Counted from the stretch's first letter, positions 16,395-25,804 are shown. The stretch is 64,000 bases of DNA from Sulfitobacter sp. HNIBRBA3233 (GCF_040149665.1 NZ_JBEFLP010000003.1:62001-126000); one strand, 5' to 3'. Program-made: numbers and translations. The notes: generated by a model from the sequence alone, not told the origin.

Positions 16395-18029
16395 ATGGAT
16401 GATGATGGCGAAGCCTCCGTTGCAGTTGGTGCTGAAGAGTCGCGCAGGGCCGCCGTGCTACGTCCGCTTGTTCAGGCATATCTCAATGGGGCTGGCAGTC
16501 TGGAGAGCGGCATCAATGACGCCGTTTGGGAGCTTGGTGTCAGCAGGGCGACGGTCTGGCGTTGGATAAAGCGGCTGGCGGAAGAGGGTGGGCGCACCAG
16601 CGCGCTGGCTCCGCGGAAACGGGGCCGTCCAGTCGGTACGGCCTTGATATCAAGCAAGGTCGAAGCGGTGATCGAAGAGCATCTTCGCCGTTATTTCTTG
16701 CGCCGGGAACGATCCAGCCTGTCGCGTGTTGTGACCGAAATCCGCAGCGCGTGCTGGCAGCAGGGCTTGCAACCGCCGACACGGCGGACGGTTCAGCGTC
16801 GTCTGGATGCGATGGATGCCCGCGAAGTTGCGAAGGCACGAGAGGGCGCAAAGGTTGCCCGCCAGAAATTTGCGCCAGTCACAGGTGAGAACAAGGCCAG
16901 TGTGCCACTGGAGATCGTCCAAATTGATCATACGCCGGCGGACATCATTCTTGTCGACAGCTTTGAACGCCAACCAATTGGGCGGCCTTGGGTCACGCTG
17001 GCGATCGACATCGCAACGCGGATGGTAACGGGATATTTCACCTCTCTCGAGGCACCTTCGCGTCTGTCAGTGGCGCTTTGCCTGACACAGGCGGTAGCCC
17101 CCAAGGCGGAACTTCTGGCGGAATTGGCGTGCAATATTCCTTGGCCCGCACAAGGCAAACCGCAGAGCATCCATGTCGACAATGGCCGCGATTTCCGGTC
17201 GCGGGCCTTTCGGTCGGCATGTGCGGAATGGGGGATCGATCTGATCTATCGGCCGCCGGGAAGTCCTCACTTCGGGGGTCACATCGAGCGGTTGATCGGG
17301 ACAATGATGGGGGCCGTTCACCTGTTGCCGGGAACAACGCAATCCTCGATCGCGGCCAAGGGCGACTATGACGCCGAAGGCCAGGCCACGATGACCCTGA
17401 GCGAATTCGATCATTGGTTTGCTCTCGAAATCTGCCGTTACAACAACAGCATTCATTCAAGCCTTGGCTGTACGCCCGTTGCCAAATGGGAAGCGCTCTC
17501 AGAGCAAATGACGGGCGACATCCCCTTCGAGATGGAAGCCTTTCAGGTGAGTTTCCTGCCGAGCGAACTGCGCAATGTCAGGCGTGACGGCATCCATCTG
17601 TTCCAGATACGGTACTGGTCCGATGCCCTTGCAGGCCACATTGGACGCGGCGATGGAAAGGTGGTTGTTCGCTACGATCCTCGCGATATCTCAATGATCT
17701 GGGTTGAACTGGAAGATGGCCGATATGTTGAGGCGCGGTACAGAAACCTGGAAATTCCGCCCGTCTCGCTCTGGGAATATCGCGAAGCCATGAGGAAGGC
17801 TCGGGCCCTTGGCAAGTCCGGGTCCAACGAGCTGGTGCTGGCTGAGCTGATCCGAAAGCAACGCCAAATCGAGACTGAAAGCCGGGGCCTGACGAAGGCC
17901 GAACGCAGAACCCGTGAAAGAAAAGTGACATTGGAGGGCGCCAACTCAGCCGTCTCGTCAACCGAAGGGCTGCGCCCGATCGACACTGGTGATACATCGC
18001 GCCCATTGTTCAAGGTGGAGAGATGGTGA
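16395..18029 (+). CDS. tniA: Transposase TniA (DDE, Mu/TnsB type)
   Basis: 544 residues. An N-terminal helix-turn-helix region (V-S-R-A-T-V-W-R-W-I-K-R) and a second DNA-binding segment precede an rve integrase core. The catalytic triad D178 (Q-I-D-H-T), D262 (V-D-N-G-R-D-F) and E298 (H-I-E-R-L-I) has the classical 35-residue D-E spacing. A Mu-transposase C-terminal beta-barrel follows. The start at 16395 matches the second copy at 54409. It performs DNA strand transfer together with TniB. Confidence 0.93.
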   Translation: MDDDGEASVAVGAEESRRAAVLRPLVQAYLNGAGSLESGINDAVWELGVSRATVWRWIKRLAEEGGRTSALAPRKRGRPVGTALISSKVEAVIEEHLRRYFLRRERSSLSRVVTEIRSACWQQGLQPPTRRTVQRRLDAMDAREVAKAREGAKVARQKFAPVTGENKASVPLEIVQIDHTPADIILVDSFERQPIGRPWVTLAIDIATRMVTGYFTSLEAPSRLSVALCLTQAVAPKAELLAELACNIPWPAQGKPQSIHVDNGRDFRSRAFRSACAEWGIDLIYRPPGSPHFGGHIERLIGTMMGAVHLLPGTTQSSIAAKGDYDAEGQATMTLSEFDHWFALEICRYNNSIHSSLGCTPVAKWEALSEQMTGDIPFEMEAFQVSFLPSELRNVRRDGIHLFQIRYWSDALAGHIGRGDGKVVVRYDPRDISMIWVELEDGRYVEARYRNLEIPPVSLWEYREAMRKARALGKSGSNELVLAELIRKQRQIETESRGLTKAERRTRERKVTLEGANSAVSSTEGLRPIDTGDTSRPLFKVERW

Positions 18030-18030
18030 A

Positions 18031-18912
18031 TTGAGGGCAAGGACAACTGAGGAAGACGGTCGGATCGCCCTCATTCAATCGGATATCTGGATCGGCTTTC
18101 CGCGGGCGGAACAGGTGTTGGACCGCTTGCAGGGTCTGATCGAAGCGCCACGGCAAACCCGTATGCCTGGGCTTCTTGTGCATGGTGCCTCCGGGATCGG
18201 CAAGACGATGATCGCCCGAAACCTGTCGCGCAAATACGCACCAGAATACGATCCGGCGTCAGGCATCACTCGCACACCGCTGCTGCTGTTGCAAGCGCCG
18301 CCCGCACCAGACGAACGGCGGTTCTACCTGCACATCTTGGCCGCCGTCGGCGCCCCGGCGACGGCACTGAGCGCCCGCGCTCAAAATGTGGCTTCCCTCG
18401 AAGTCCGCGTCATCGCGCTCCTGCGCGACCTTGGCCTTCGGATGATCATGATCGACGAGGTTCACAACCTCTTGGCCGGGACCCACCGCGAACAGCGCCG
18501 CTTTCTCAATGTTCTGCGGTATCTTAGCAATGAACTCGAGGTGTCGCTGGTCTGCCTCGGGGTCAGCGAGGCCGTTGATGCCATCCGTGGTGATATCCAG
18601 CTTGCCAGGCGGCTGGACGAACATCACCTGCCAAACTGGCGCGACGATGCCGAGTTCTCGGACATGATCCAGACACTCATCGCGGCAATGCCCCTCGAGA
18701 AGAAATCCAATCTGAAGGTCAAGTCACTCAAGCAGATACTTGCGCTGACCGGTGGGGTGACCTCGCGCATCTTCGCCCTGATCAAGGATCTTTCCATCGA
18801 CGCCATTGTCACAGGTGATGAATGCATTACTGATGACGCGATCGCAAAATGGACGCCGGTTTGGTCGCGCCATGCGAACGCCTATCGGCGACTCGAGAAG
18901 TCCGGGGTGTGA
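18031..18912 (+). CDS. tniB: Transposition ATPase TniB
   Basis: 293 residues, AAA+ type. Walker A is G-A-S-G-I-G-K-T at residues 52-59, and Walker B is M-I-M-I-D-E-V-H-N near 138. TniB/TnsC proteins choose target DNA and activate TniA. The TTG start one base after the tniA stop gives the family N-terminus; the longer upstream frame overlaps tniA. It overlaps tniQ by 4 bp. Confidence 0.92.
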   Translation: MRARTTEEDGRIALIQSDIWIGFPRAEQVLDRLQGLIEAPRQTRMPGLLVHGASGIGKTMIARNLSRKYAPEYDPASGITRTPLLLLQAPPAPDERRFYLHILAAVGAPATALSARAQNVASLEVRVIALLRDLGLRMIMIDEVHNLLAGTHREQRRFLNVLRYLSNELEVSLVCLGVSEAVDAIRGDIQLARRLDEHHLPNWRDDAEFSDMIQTLIAAMPLEKKSNLKVKSLKQILALTGGVTSRIFALIKDLSIDAIVTGDECITDDAIAKWTPVWSRHANAYRRLEKSGV

Positions 18913-19700
18913 AGCCGCACCCGCTGCCGAAAACTGTCGCGCCGCTGCCAGACGAGTTGTTGTCAGGTTGGTTATCTCGGCTGGCGGCGGCCAACTACTG
19001 CGATGACGCGGAACTGTTGGCTCATATCAAAATTGATACCGCGCATGGCACCGCCTTGGACTTCAGTGTCGACGCGGCCACGGCGGAGAGGATTGCCAAC
19101 GCCGCACGAGTCGACCCAGATGTTGTGCGATCGTTGACCTTTCCGGCAATGACCCCACGAGAAGCCTCGCTGACGGCTCAGATGCCATTCCAGCATTGCG
19201 TGCAATGCTCCAGAGAGGGTCTTTCGCTCAGGCATTGGAGGCGGGCCTGGGCATTTGACTGCCAAGTTTGCGGGACGAGACTTGTGCAGACCCTTGGCAA
19301 ACCCCGTGAGGAACAAATATCCGGAAAACTGATATTCCGAGCGCGCCGCGGGGCAGGGATGCTTGAGTGCGCCGCGCGATCGCGCCGCCCCAAGCAACTT
19401 CGGCGCGCAATGCGCGCAGTCACCTTTGCCATGTCACTCAAAACCTTCCGCGGGGATCCGTCGTTCGCTGTCCAGAACCCCAGATCGGAAGTTAGGCTGT
19501 TCTGCCTCGCCGCAATCGCCGCCGCTCGATCTCGGCCCTTGGCTAAGGCAGCCATCGTCAGCAAAAGCATCGACGACTATGCAAGGGTTGCTTTCTTGCG
19601 CGCCTTCGAGAAGGAGCCTCGATTGCTTGCCGCGGTTTATCACATCGCGCAAAGGCGCGCGAAAAGCGCCGGCCCCATGACAGCCGCATCTCACAATTAA
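18909..19700 (+). CDS. tniQ: Target-site protein TniQ
   Basis: 263 residues. The N-terminal P-L-P-D-E-L-L-S-G-W-L-S-R-L is the TniQ/TnsD signature, and a zinc-finger pattern follows (H-C-V-Q-C near residue 98, then F-D-C-Q-V-C-G-T). TniQ guides target choice. It starts at a GTG that overlaps the tniB stop, and its stop codon lies inside the first right-end repeat. Confidence 0.9.
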   Translation: MKPHPLPKTVAPLPDELLSGWLSRLAAANYCDDAELLAHIKIDTAHGTALDFSVDAATAERIANAARVDPDVVRSLTFPAMTPREASLTAQMPFQHCVQCSREGLSLRHWRRAWAFDCQVCGTRLVQTLGKPREEQISGKLIFRARRGAGMLECAARSRRPKQLRRAMRAVTFAMSLKTFRGDPSFAVQNPRSEVRLFCLAAIAAARSRPLAKAAIVSKSIDDYARVAFLRAFEKEPRLLAAVYHIAQRRAKSAGPMTAASHN

Positions 19701-19745
19701 GGGCAAAAATTGCCGCCAAACGCGCCCCGTCTCAGATTAAAGGGC
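19689..19745 (-). repeat. Pair of TniA-binding-type repeats at the right end
   Basis: Inverted copies of the left-end 16-mer lie at 19689-19704 and 19730-19745. Four sites on the left and two on the right make the ends asymmetric. Confidence 0.72.
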
Positions 19746-19764
19746 AACGCGACACCTGAACAAG

Positions 19765-21933
19765 GTGGTCGGCCCGAAGATCGGCGGGGCCGAGCATCTC
19801 GCGTTCGACGTGATCAATGGGCGGATGACTATTCTCGACAGCGCCAAGAGTTTATCGGACGGCGAAATTGCAGAACTGGTCGCAAGCACCGGCATGACCG
19901 CCAAGCCCTGGGATGCCGAAAACGCGTCGGTCGACCAGGCGGCCCATCTTGCACGCCAGCGGCTGTTTACGGCGCTCAGTGGCGGCTTCTGGGCCGCGGG
20001 ATTTCTGTGGCACATCATCGAGACCGGCATGGGGGCGGCACTCGGCCTCTTCGCAGGGCACGGCGAAGCGCCAATGCCACTGGTCGAGGCAGGGCTATTC
20101 GCGGTTGCGATCCTGTTCGGTGTCTGGCTCGTGGCACCCAAGGCATGGTCGTCCGCACGACGGCTGTCGCCCGACATGAACCTGCTGATGGTCGTCGCAG
20201 TCGCGGGTGCAATTGGCCTCGGCGAATTTTTCGAAGCGGCAACGGTCGCGTTCTTCTTCTCGCTCTCGCTTTATCTCGAAAGCTGGAGCGTCGGGCGTGC
20301 GAGGAATGCGGTTTCAGCTCTGCTCGACCTGGCGCCGCCGACGGCAAGAGTTCTTTATGATGACGGATCGGAAGCGGACGTTCCGGCTTCTGCGGTTGCT
20401 ATCAACGCACGTTTCATCGTGCGCGGCGGAGACCGCATCCCATTGGATGGTGAGGTTGTCGACGGGGCAGGGGCCGTCGATCAGGCGCCAATCACCGGAG
20501 AGAGTGCGCTGGTCCCAAAGGAACGGGGCGACGAAGTCTATGCCGGTACGATCAACGGCGAAGGCACACTGACGGTGCGCGCCACGAAGGCCGCCTCGGA
20601 CACCGTGTTGGCCAAGATCATCCGCATGGTCGGCGACGCCCATGCCCGCCGCGCGCCGGTGGAACAGTGGGTGGCGAAGTTCGCCCGCATCTACACGCCT
20701 ATCGTCATGGCTCTCGCCGTTGCAATTGCCCTGCTGCCGCCGCTCATTTTCGGTGGGGCCTGGGATTATTGGTTCTACAATGCACTCGTGCTGCTGGTGA
20801 TCGCCTGCCCGTGTGCTCTGGTCATCTCGACACCGGTCTCCATCGTCGCTGCACTCACCGCCTCAGCGCGGGCCGGGGTGCTGATCAAGGGAGGTGCATA
20901 TGTTGAGGCACCGGGCAAGACCACTGCACTGGCCATGGACAAGACCGGCACGATCACCATGGGCGAGCCCGAGGTGGCGGCGGTGCATCCGCTGGGCAAA
21001 GCATCGGCGCAAGATCTGATGACCCTCGCCGCTGGGCTGGAGGCACGTTCCTCGCATCCCTTGGCGCGCGCCATTCTCGCGCGGGCAGAAGCCGACGGCA
21101 TCAATGTGTCCGCCGCGGAAGATACCCGAACCGTTCCCGGTAGGGGACTTGAAGGACGCACAGACGGCCGGTCGATCTGGCTAGGGTCCGACCGGTTTGC
21201 CGAGGAGAAGGGTTTCGGCGACGCCATTCCGAAGGATTTGCGCGACCGCATCGAAGGGGCTGGCAGCACCCTTGTTGCCGTGGGCGACGACACCGGCGTG
21301 ACCGGCATCCTGGAATTGCGCGACCGTATCCGCCCCGACGCCAAGGGCATCGTGGCACAGCTCCACGCGCAAGGCGTGAAGACCATCGTCATGTTGACGG
21401 GCGACAACGAGCGGACAGCGCGCGCCGTTGCAGCCGAGGTCGGCATCGACGAGGTCCGTGCCGAACTTCTGCCCGAAGACAAGGTGACTGCCATCGAAGA
21501 ACTGGTCGAAACGCATGACATGGTGGCCATGATCGGCGACGGGGTGAACGACGCCCCCGCCATGGCGCGTGCGCATTACGCCATCGCGATGGGTGCTGTT
21601 GGTTCGGACGCGGCAATCGAGACGGCGGATATTGCCCTTATGACCGACGACCTCGGCAAGGTGCCTTGGCTGATCGGTCATTCGCGCCGGACAATGTCGA
21701 TTATCCATCAGAACATCGGTATTTCCTTGGCGACCAAGGGCGTTTTCGTCGTCGCTACTGCGTTCGGAGTGGCATCGATGTGGGGCGCTATTGCAGCCGA
21801 CGTAGGAGTGGCATTGCTGGTGGTGGCCAACGCCCTGCGCCTGCTTAACAGCCAAGTGGCCAAGGTGCCGCCGTCCGGCGGTGAACAGGTTGGTCCACAG
21901 ATGGCAAAGGCCGCGCTGGCCCACGGACATTGA
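19765..21933 (+). CDS. zntA: Zn/Cd/Pb-type P1B ATPase, N-terminus truncated by the transposon
   Basis: 722 residues from the first available GTG. The membrane metal site is C348-P-C350 followed by S-T-P-V-S-I-V-A-A-L, the ZntA/CadA pattern rather than the copper pattern. The phosphorylated Asp is D392 in D-K-T-G-T; S-S-H-P-L-A and G-D-G-V-N-D-A-P are present. Open sequence begins exactly at the transposon edge (19755) in the middle of an HMA-like domain, so the start codon and the CxxC motif have been lost. The core pump could still work if translated from 19765 or from a start within the transposon end. Confidence 0.88.
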   Translation: MVGPKIGGAEHLAFDVINGRMTILDSAKSLSDGEIAELVASTGMTAKPWDAENASVDQAAHLARQRLFTALSGGFWAAGFLWHIIETGMGAALGLFAGHGEAPMPLVEAGLFAVAILFGVWLVAPKAWSSARRLSPDMNLLMVVAVAGAIGLGEFFEAATVAFFFSLSLYLESWSVGRARNAVSALLDLAPPTARVLYDDGSEADVPASAVAINARFIVRGGDRIPLDGEVVDGAGAVDQAPITGESALVPKERGDEVYAGTINGEGTLTVRATKAASDTVLAKIIRMVGDAHARRAPVEQWVAKFARIYTPIVMALAVAIALLPPLIFGGAWDYWFYNALVLLVIACPCALVISTPVSIVAALTASARAGVLIKGGAYVEAPGKTTALAMDKTGTITMGEPEVAAVHPLGKASAQDLMTLAAGLEARSSHPLARAILARAEADGINVSAAEDTRTVPGRGLEGRTDGRSIWLGSDRFAEEKGFGDAIPKDLRDRIEGAGSTLVAVGDDTGVTGILELRDRIRPDAKGIVAQLHAQGVKTIVMLTGDNERTARAVAAEVGIDEVRAELLPEDKVTAIEELVETHDMVAMIGDGVNDAPAMARAHYAIAMGAVGSDAAIETADIALMTDDLGKVPWLIGHSRRTMSIIHQNIGISLATKGVFVVATAFGVASMWGAIAADVGVALLVVANALRLLNSQVAKVPPSGGEQVGPQMAKAALAHGH

Positions 21934-21996
21934 TCACGCAGCATTTGCAAGGTAACGTAGTGTCCATATCAGACCTCACGAAAGAGGCATCGAGCA

Positions 21997-22509
21997 GTGA
22001 AAACCATCCGATTTCCCCGCCGCGCCGTCCTGTTGGGCGGGTTGGCAGCGTTCTTGTCCGGCTGTGCCAGCAAGTTCCGCAGCTATGGCGGACCCGAGGT
22101 GACCCGTGTTCGGCTCTACAAGGGGCAGCGCTCGCTTGTTCTGGACGGAGTTGATCGCGTATTGCAAACCTATCCGGTCGGACTGGGTTTCGCGCCCGAG
22201 GGTCACAAGCAATTCGAGGGAGACGGTCGGACCCCGGAGGGCACCTACATAGTAGATAAGCGCAACCCCGACAGCACCTACCATCTTTCGATTGGCATCT
22301 CTTATCCGAATGAGGCCGACATCGCTTTTGCCGAGGCGCAGGGCCGATCCCCCGGGGGCGACATCTTCATCCATGGTGGTCCACGACCCGGCATCGACCC
22401 AACGGACGTCCGCGACTGGACAGCTGGCTGCATCGCGGTCACAGATCGGCAGATCGAGGACATCTATGCAATGGTGAAGGACGGAACACCTATCCACATC
22501 TTTGCATGA
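21997..22509 (+). CDS. L,D-transpeptidase (YkuD) lipoprotein
   Basis: 170 residues. A lipoprotein signal peptide ends in L-S-G-C (C23). The YkuD catalytic pair is H126 in I-H-G-G-P and C145 in T-A-G-C-I-A-V. Such enzymes form 3-3 peptidoglycan cross-links or attach lipoproteins to the wall. It lies 63 bp after the P1B ATPase gene and converges with lnt (20 bp overlap), so it may be part of the island's envelope-maturation genes. Confidence 0.85.
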   Translation: MKTIRFPRRAVLLGGLAAFLSGCASKFRSYGGPEVTRVRLYKGQRSLVLDGVDRVLQTYPVGLGFAPEGHKQFEGDGRTPEGTYIVDKRNPDSTYHLSIGISYPNEADIAFAEAQGRSPGGDIFIHGGPRPGIDPTDVRDWTAGCIAVTDRQIEDIYAMVKDGTPIHIFA

Positions 22510-24097
22510 CGGTGTTTCTCATGCGGAGGTGGCGCGCCGTCGCATTGGTCGCCATTGCCCAGCTCCACGAAGCCAAGATGAGCGCCAGCAGCATCCAGTC
22601 CCCGAAGCTCGCGTAGAGTGTCGGCGGTCGCGCGGAGGGCAGGCTAGCGTCGATGATGCCCGTTTCGCTGGTATCGAGCCGCGCAACGATCTCTCCGCTC
22701 GTGTCGATGACCGCAGAGATGCCCGTATTCGCGGCTCGAATGACAGGAAGGCCTTCCTCTACGGCGCGCATACGTGCGGAAGCCAGATGCTGCTCAGGTC
22801 CGATGCTGGTGCCAAACCAGGCGTCGTTGGTTGCGTTGAAGATCCAGTCTGGCCTGAACAGGTCGTCGACCACATGGCTTGGGAAGATGATCTCATAGCA
22901 GATCGCCACGGCGACCAGCGGCACACCCGGAAGCGCAAGCGTTCGCGGGCCCGGTCCGGGCGTAAAATCGCCCAGACCCGCCGTGAGCCGCTCGATGGGC
23001 AACCAGCCACGGAATGGCACATATTCGCCGAAGGGTACGAGATGGTGTTTCGCGTATCCGGTCAGGATTCTGCCGGTCGCGCCAAAAGCCTGGACCGTGT
23101 TGAAATATCGGGTGCCATCCTCGCTCGGTACACGGTCCGGCACACCGGTGAGCAGCACCCTGCCCTCTGTGAGCGCAGCGGCAATGCGATCCCGTGCCTC
23201 CGTATCCTCATCGAGGAAACCCGAAAAGGCGGTTTCCGGCCAGAGAAGCACGTCGAAATCGCCGGGCAGGGTTGAAAGCTCAAGATAGCGCGCGAATGTC
23301 GCCTCGCGGTTCTCGGGCGCCCATTTCTCCTCTTGTGGAATGTTGCCCTGGACAATGCGCAGGTCGACAGTGGGTGGCTGTTGTGCATCCGACTGGAGGC
23401 GAAGCGTGCCGACAGCCCACATCGTCGCGATGCCGGCCAGCGCCACGAGCGAGATGCTCAATCGTTGCCGCCCGGACGCCATGACAACAGCGCCGGGGAG
23501 CAACGCGACGAACACGGTGAGAAAGCTTAGCCCATAGCTTCCGACCCAGGCGGCGGTCTGGCGAAGGGCGGCATAGTCCACAAGTGCGTAACCGGCCAGG
23601 TTCCAGGGAAACCCTGTCAGAACGTGACCACGCAACCACTCGGCCACGGTCCAAGAGGTCGCGAACAGGAGGCAGTTCAAGAGACTGCCCATGGCTCCGC
23701 GCCGCGCGATTTCGGCGAAGAGCACGGCGGCAATGGCCGGGAAAATCGCGAGACCTGCGGACAATCCCGCGACCGCCGGGATCGCCATCGTCCCAAACCG
23801 CTCGGCCTCGACGTAGAAACTTTCCGCGATCCACGAAATCCCGAAACCGAACTGGCCAAGACCAAACGCCCAGCCGACGAGGAAAGCGCGCCCGAAGGAG
23901 AGATCGCGAAGACCGACAAACAACGCGGAATAGGCAATGGGAACAAGCAAGAGAAGCGAGAAAGGCGGGAAAGTCAGAACGGTCAGCGCCCCGGCGACGA
24001 AACCAATCGTCATCCGCGAAAGAAAACGGTGGCGCAGAGCGATGCGGTTCAGAATTTCCGGCTTCACGACTTGATCGAACGCCGCGCGCTGATCCAT
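22490..24097 (-). CDS. lnt: Apolipoprotein N-acyltransferase Lnt
   Basis: 535 residues: about seven membrane helices then a periplasmic nitrilase domain. The catalytic triad E288 (W-P-E-T-A), K350 (Y-A-K-H-H-L-V-P-F-G) and C400 (A-I-C-Y-E) is intact. It transfers the third acyl chain to the N-terminal Cys of lipoproteins. The ATG at 24097 overlaps lspA, whose stop is at 24064; the longer upstream frame is lspA out of register. Last gene of a long minus-strand operon; probably a second copy besides a chromosomal lnt. Confidence 0.9.
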   Translation of the reverse strand: MDQRAAFDQVVKPEILNRIALRHRFLSRMTIGFVAGALTVLTFPPFSLLLLVPIAYSALFVGLRDLSFGRAFLVGWAFGLGQFGFGISWIAESFYVEAERFGTMAIPAVAGLSAGLAIFPAIAAVLFAEIARRGAMGSLLNCLLFATSWTVAEWLRGHVLTGFPWNLAGYALVDYAALRQTAAWVGSYGLSFLTVFVALLPGAVVMASGRQRLSISLVALAGIATMWAVGTLRLQSDAQQPPTVDLRIVQGNIPQEEKWAPENREATFARYLELSTLPGDFDVLLWPETAFSGFLDEDTEARDRIAAALTEGRVLLTGVPDRVPSEDGTRYFNTVQAFGATGRILTGYAKHHLVPFGEYVPFRGWLPIERLTAGLGDFTPGPGPRTLALPGVPLVAVAICYEIIFPSHVVDDLFRPDWIFNATNDAWFGTSIGPEQHLASARMRAVEEGLPVIRAANTGISAVIDTSGEIVARLDTSETGIIDASLPSARPPTLYASFGDWMLLALILASWSWAMATNATARHLRMRNTVMQRCG

Positions 24098-24567
24098 GGC
24101 GCGGCGAGCAAGAGCCCCACGCCACTGACGACAAATACATCGGCCAAGTTGAAGGCAGGCCAATGTGTTGTGCCAATGTAGAAATCGAGAAAGTCTGTTA
24201 CAGCCCGATACCGCACACGATCGATGACATTGCCCAGGGCTCCGCCAATGATCGCGCCATAGGCAAGTGTTTCGACCGCATTTTCGGCGCGAAACAGCAT
24301 AACCCCTAGCCAAACACAGATGGCAAGAGCGAGAGCGATTAGGCTCCACCACGGAGCGCCGCCCAGCATCCCGAAAGTCACGCCGTCATTACGATAAAAG
24401 ACGAGGTTGAATCCCGGAAACACGGAAATCCCGACGCTTAAAGTGACGGCATTCGCAACGACAATGGCTTTGGTGATCTGATCGATCGCGAACGTAGCAA
24501 GCGCTGCAAATACGCCGATCATCGGAGATACTTTGTATGATGACATTGCCTCATCCCAACCAGACAT
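24064..24567 (-). CDS. lspA: Lipoprotein signal peptidase LspA
   Basis: 167 residues, four transmembrane segments. The catalytic aspartates lie in V-T-D-F-L-D (about residue 125) and F-N-L-A-D (about 143), with the conserved F-Y-R-N and G-N-V-I-D-R boxes. It cleaves prolipoproteins before the lipidated Cys. An ATG at 24546 is an alternative start that avoids overlap with the ZIP gene. lspA is a known companion of Cd/Zn efflux genes on mobile elements; here lnt is added. Confidence 0.9.
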   Translation of the reverse strand: MSGWDEAMSSYKVSPMIGVFAALATFAIDQITKAIVVANAVTLSVGISVFPGFNLVFYRNDGVTFGMLGGAPWWSLIALALAICVWLGVMLFRAENAVETLAYGAIIGGALGNVIDRVRYRAVTDFLDFYIGTTHWPAFNLADVFVVSGVGLLLAAPWISARRSIKS

Positions 24568-25333
24568 CGAGAAACAGCATCAGAACGAGCCCGACAGCGA
24601 GACCGAGCGTTGCCCTGTTCTGATGGCCGCTGCGATGGGTTTCGGGGATGATTTCGTGGCTGATGACGTAGAGCATCGCTCCCGCGGCAAAGGCCAGACC
24701 CCATGGAAGCAGCGGTTCCGACAGTGTGATGATCCCGGCCCCGAGCAGGCCGCCAATCGGCTCGACCATGCCCGTCAGCGCCGCGATGCCCCAGGCGCGC
24801 AGCTTCGGATATCCCTCGCCCAGCAGAGATACAGCGACGGCCAATCCTTCGGGCGCATTCTGAAGCCCGATGCCGATGGCGAGCGGCAGACCGCCCCCCA
24901 TACCTCCGGATCCGAAGCCGACCCCGACCGCGAGGCCTTCGGGGAAGTTGTGGATCGTGATCGCGATGATGAACAGCCAGACCCGCCGCAAAGACGCCGC
25001 TTCGGGCCCTTCGCGTCCCGTCTTGAAGTGCTCGTGCGGCAGCTTTTCGTTCATCAGCGCGACAGCCCCCATGCCCAGAAGGATCGAGACGCATACGATG
25101 GCCGCAGGCATCGCGCCGTTTTCGAACATTGGCTCTGCCGCATCCAATGCCGGGATGATCAGCGAAAAGAACGAGGCTGACAGCATGACACCGGCAGCGA
25201 AGCCGAGCGACAGATCGCGCGTGGCCCGGGACGGGATGCGCCCGAACAGCACGGGAGCTGCCCCGACTGCCGTAAGGGATCCGGCGGCGAGACTTCCGAG
25301 AAAGCCGAGCATTATCGGAGACAGATTTTCCAT
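24551..25333 (-). CDS. ZIP-family metal transporter
   Basis: 260 residues with eight helices. Metal-binding helices read I-H-N-F-P-E-G-L-A-V-G and L-Q-N-A-P-E-G-L-A, with H-E-I-I-P-E-T-H in helix 7, close to ZupT. A His/Glu-containing cytoplasmic loop (H-E-H-F-K) precedes helix 4. ZIP proteins usually import Zn, Fe, Mn or other divalent metals, an unusual activity inside an efflux island. The ATG at 25333 is 13 bp after the DUF411 gene. Confidence 0.88.
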   Translation of the reverse strand: MENLSPIMLGFLGSLAAGSLTAVGAAPVLFGRIPSRATRDLSLGFAAGVMLSASFFSLIIPALDAAEPMFENGAMPAAIVCVSILLGMGAVALMNEKLPHEHFKTGREGPEAASLRRVWLFIIAITIHNFPEGLAVGVGFGSGGMGGGLPLAIGIGLQNAPEGLAVAVSLLGEGYPKLRAWGIAALTGMVEPIGGLLGAGIITLSEPLLPWGLAFAAGAMLYVISHEIIPETHRSGHQNRATLGLAVGLVLMLFLDVWLG

Positions 25334-25345
25334 GGGCGAGCCAGA

Positions 25346-25801
25346 TTATCCTTCGGCGTAGCTCGAAAAGACTTCCGTCGACCCGTCCTTGCGGATGAGG
25401 AAGACATCATAGGCCTCGCGGTCGTCTTCTGGCCCCATGCCGGGCGAGCCATAGGGCATCCCCGGAACGGCGAGGCCGACGGCGTCCGGGCGCTCCTCGA
25501 GAATGCGGCGGATGTCAGCGGCCGGGACATGGCCTTCGATCACGTAGCCATCAATGAGCGCGGTGTGGCAGGAGACCATGCGCTGCGGCACGCCGTTGTC
25601 GAGCTTGAAGCGAACCAGCGACCCACCGAACATGTTCTCGCCCGTCGGCGCAAACCCGTTTTCTTCGAGATGGTTCATCCAAGACAGGCAACAGCCGCAA
25701 CCGTTCGTCTTGCGGACCTCGATCGCCGTTGCCTCTGCGAGGACCTGGGCCGCCGGGAACAGGGCGAGGGTGATTGCCAGAGCTTGGGTCATGCGTTTCA
25801 T
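25346..25801 (-). CDS. DUF411 periplasmic metal-binding-type protein, copy 1
   Basis: 151 residues with a signal peptide of about 22. The DUF411 signature is the N-G-C-G-C-C-L-S-W motif, then S-C-H-T-A-L-I-D-G-Y-V-I-E-G-H-V-P-A and G-M-P-Y-G-S-P-G-M-G. Vicinal cysteines plus the later Cys/His and Met residues suggest a copper site. Members of this family sit beside copper-resistance genes; the mechanism is unproven. A second copy lies at 35183. Confidence 0.85.
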   Translation of the reverse strand: MKRMTQALAITLALFPAAQVLAEATAIEVRKTNGCGCCLSWMNHLEENGFAPTGENMFGGSLVRFKLDNGVPQRMVSCHTALIDGYVIEGHVPAADIRRILEERPDAVGLAVPGMPYGSPGMGPEDDREAYDVFLIRKDGSTEVFSSYAEG

Positions 25802-25804
25802 GGG

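Larger units (their letters stand above)
16249..19754 (+). mobile_element. Tn402/Tn5053-like tniABQ element, complete copy
   Basis: A 3.5 kb element carrying tniA, tniB and tniQ with no resolvase or cargo genes. The termini start TGTCGCGT-A/T-GCCC, the 5'-TGTCR hallmark of this group. Left and right ends carry inward-pointing 16 bp repeats (GCCCTTAAT-like, ending GAGA). The 5 bp flanks (CCAGT left, CCTGA right) are not a direct duplication, so at least one flank has been rearranged since insertion. Confidence 0.88.
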
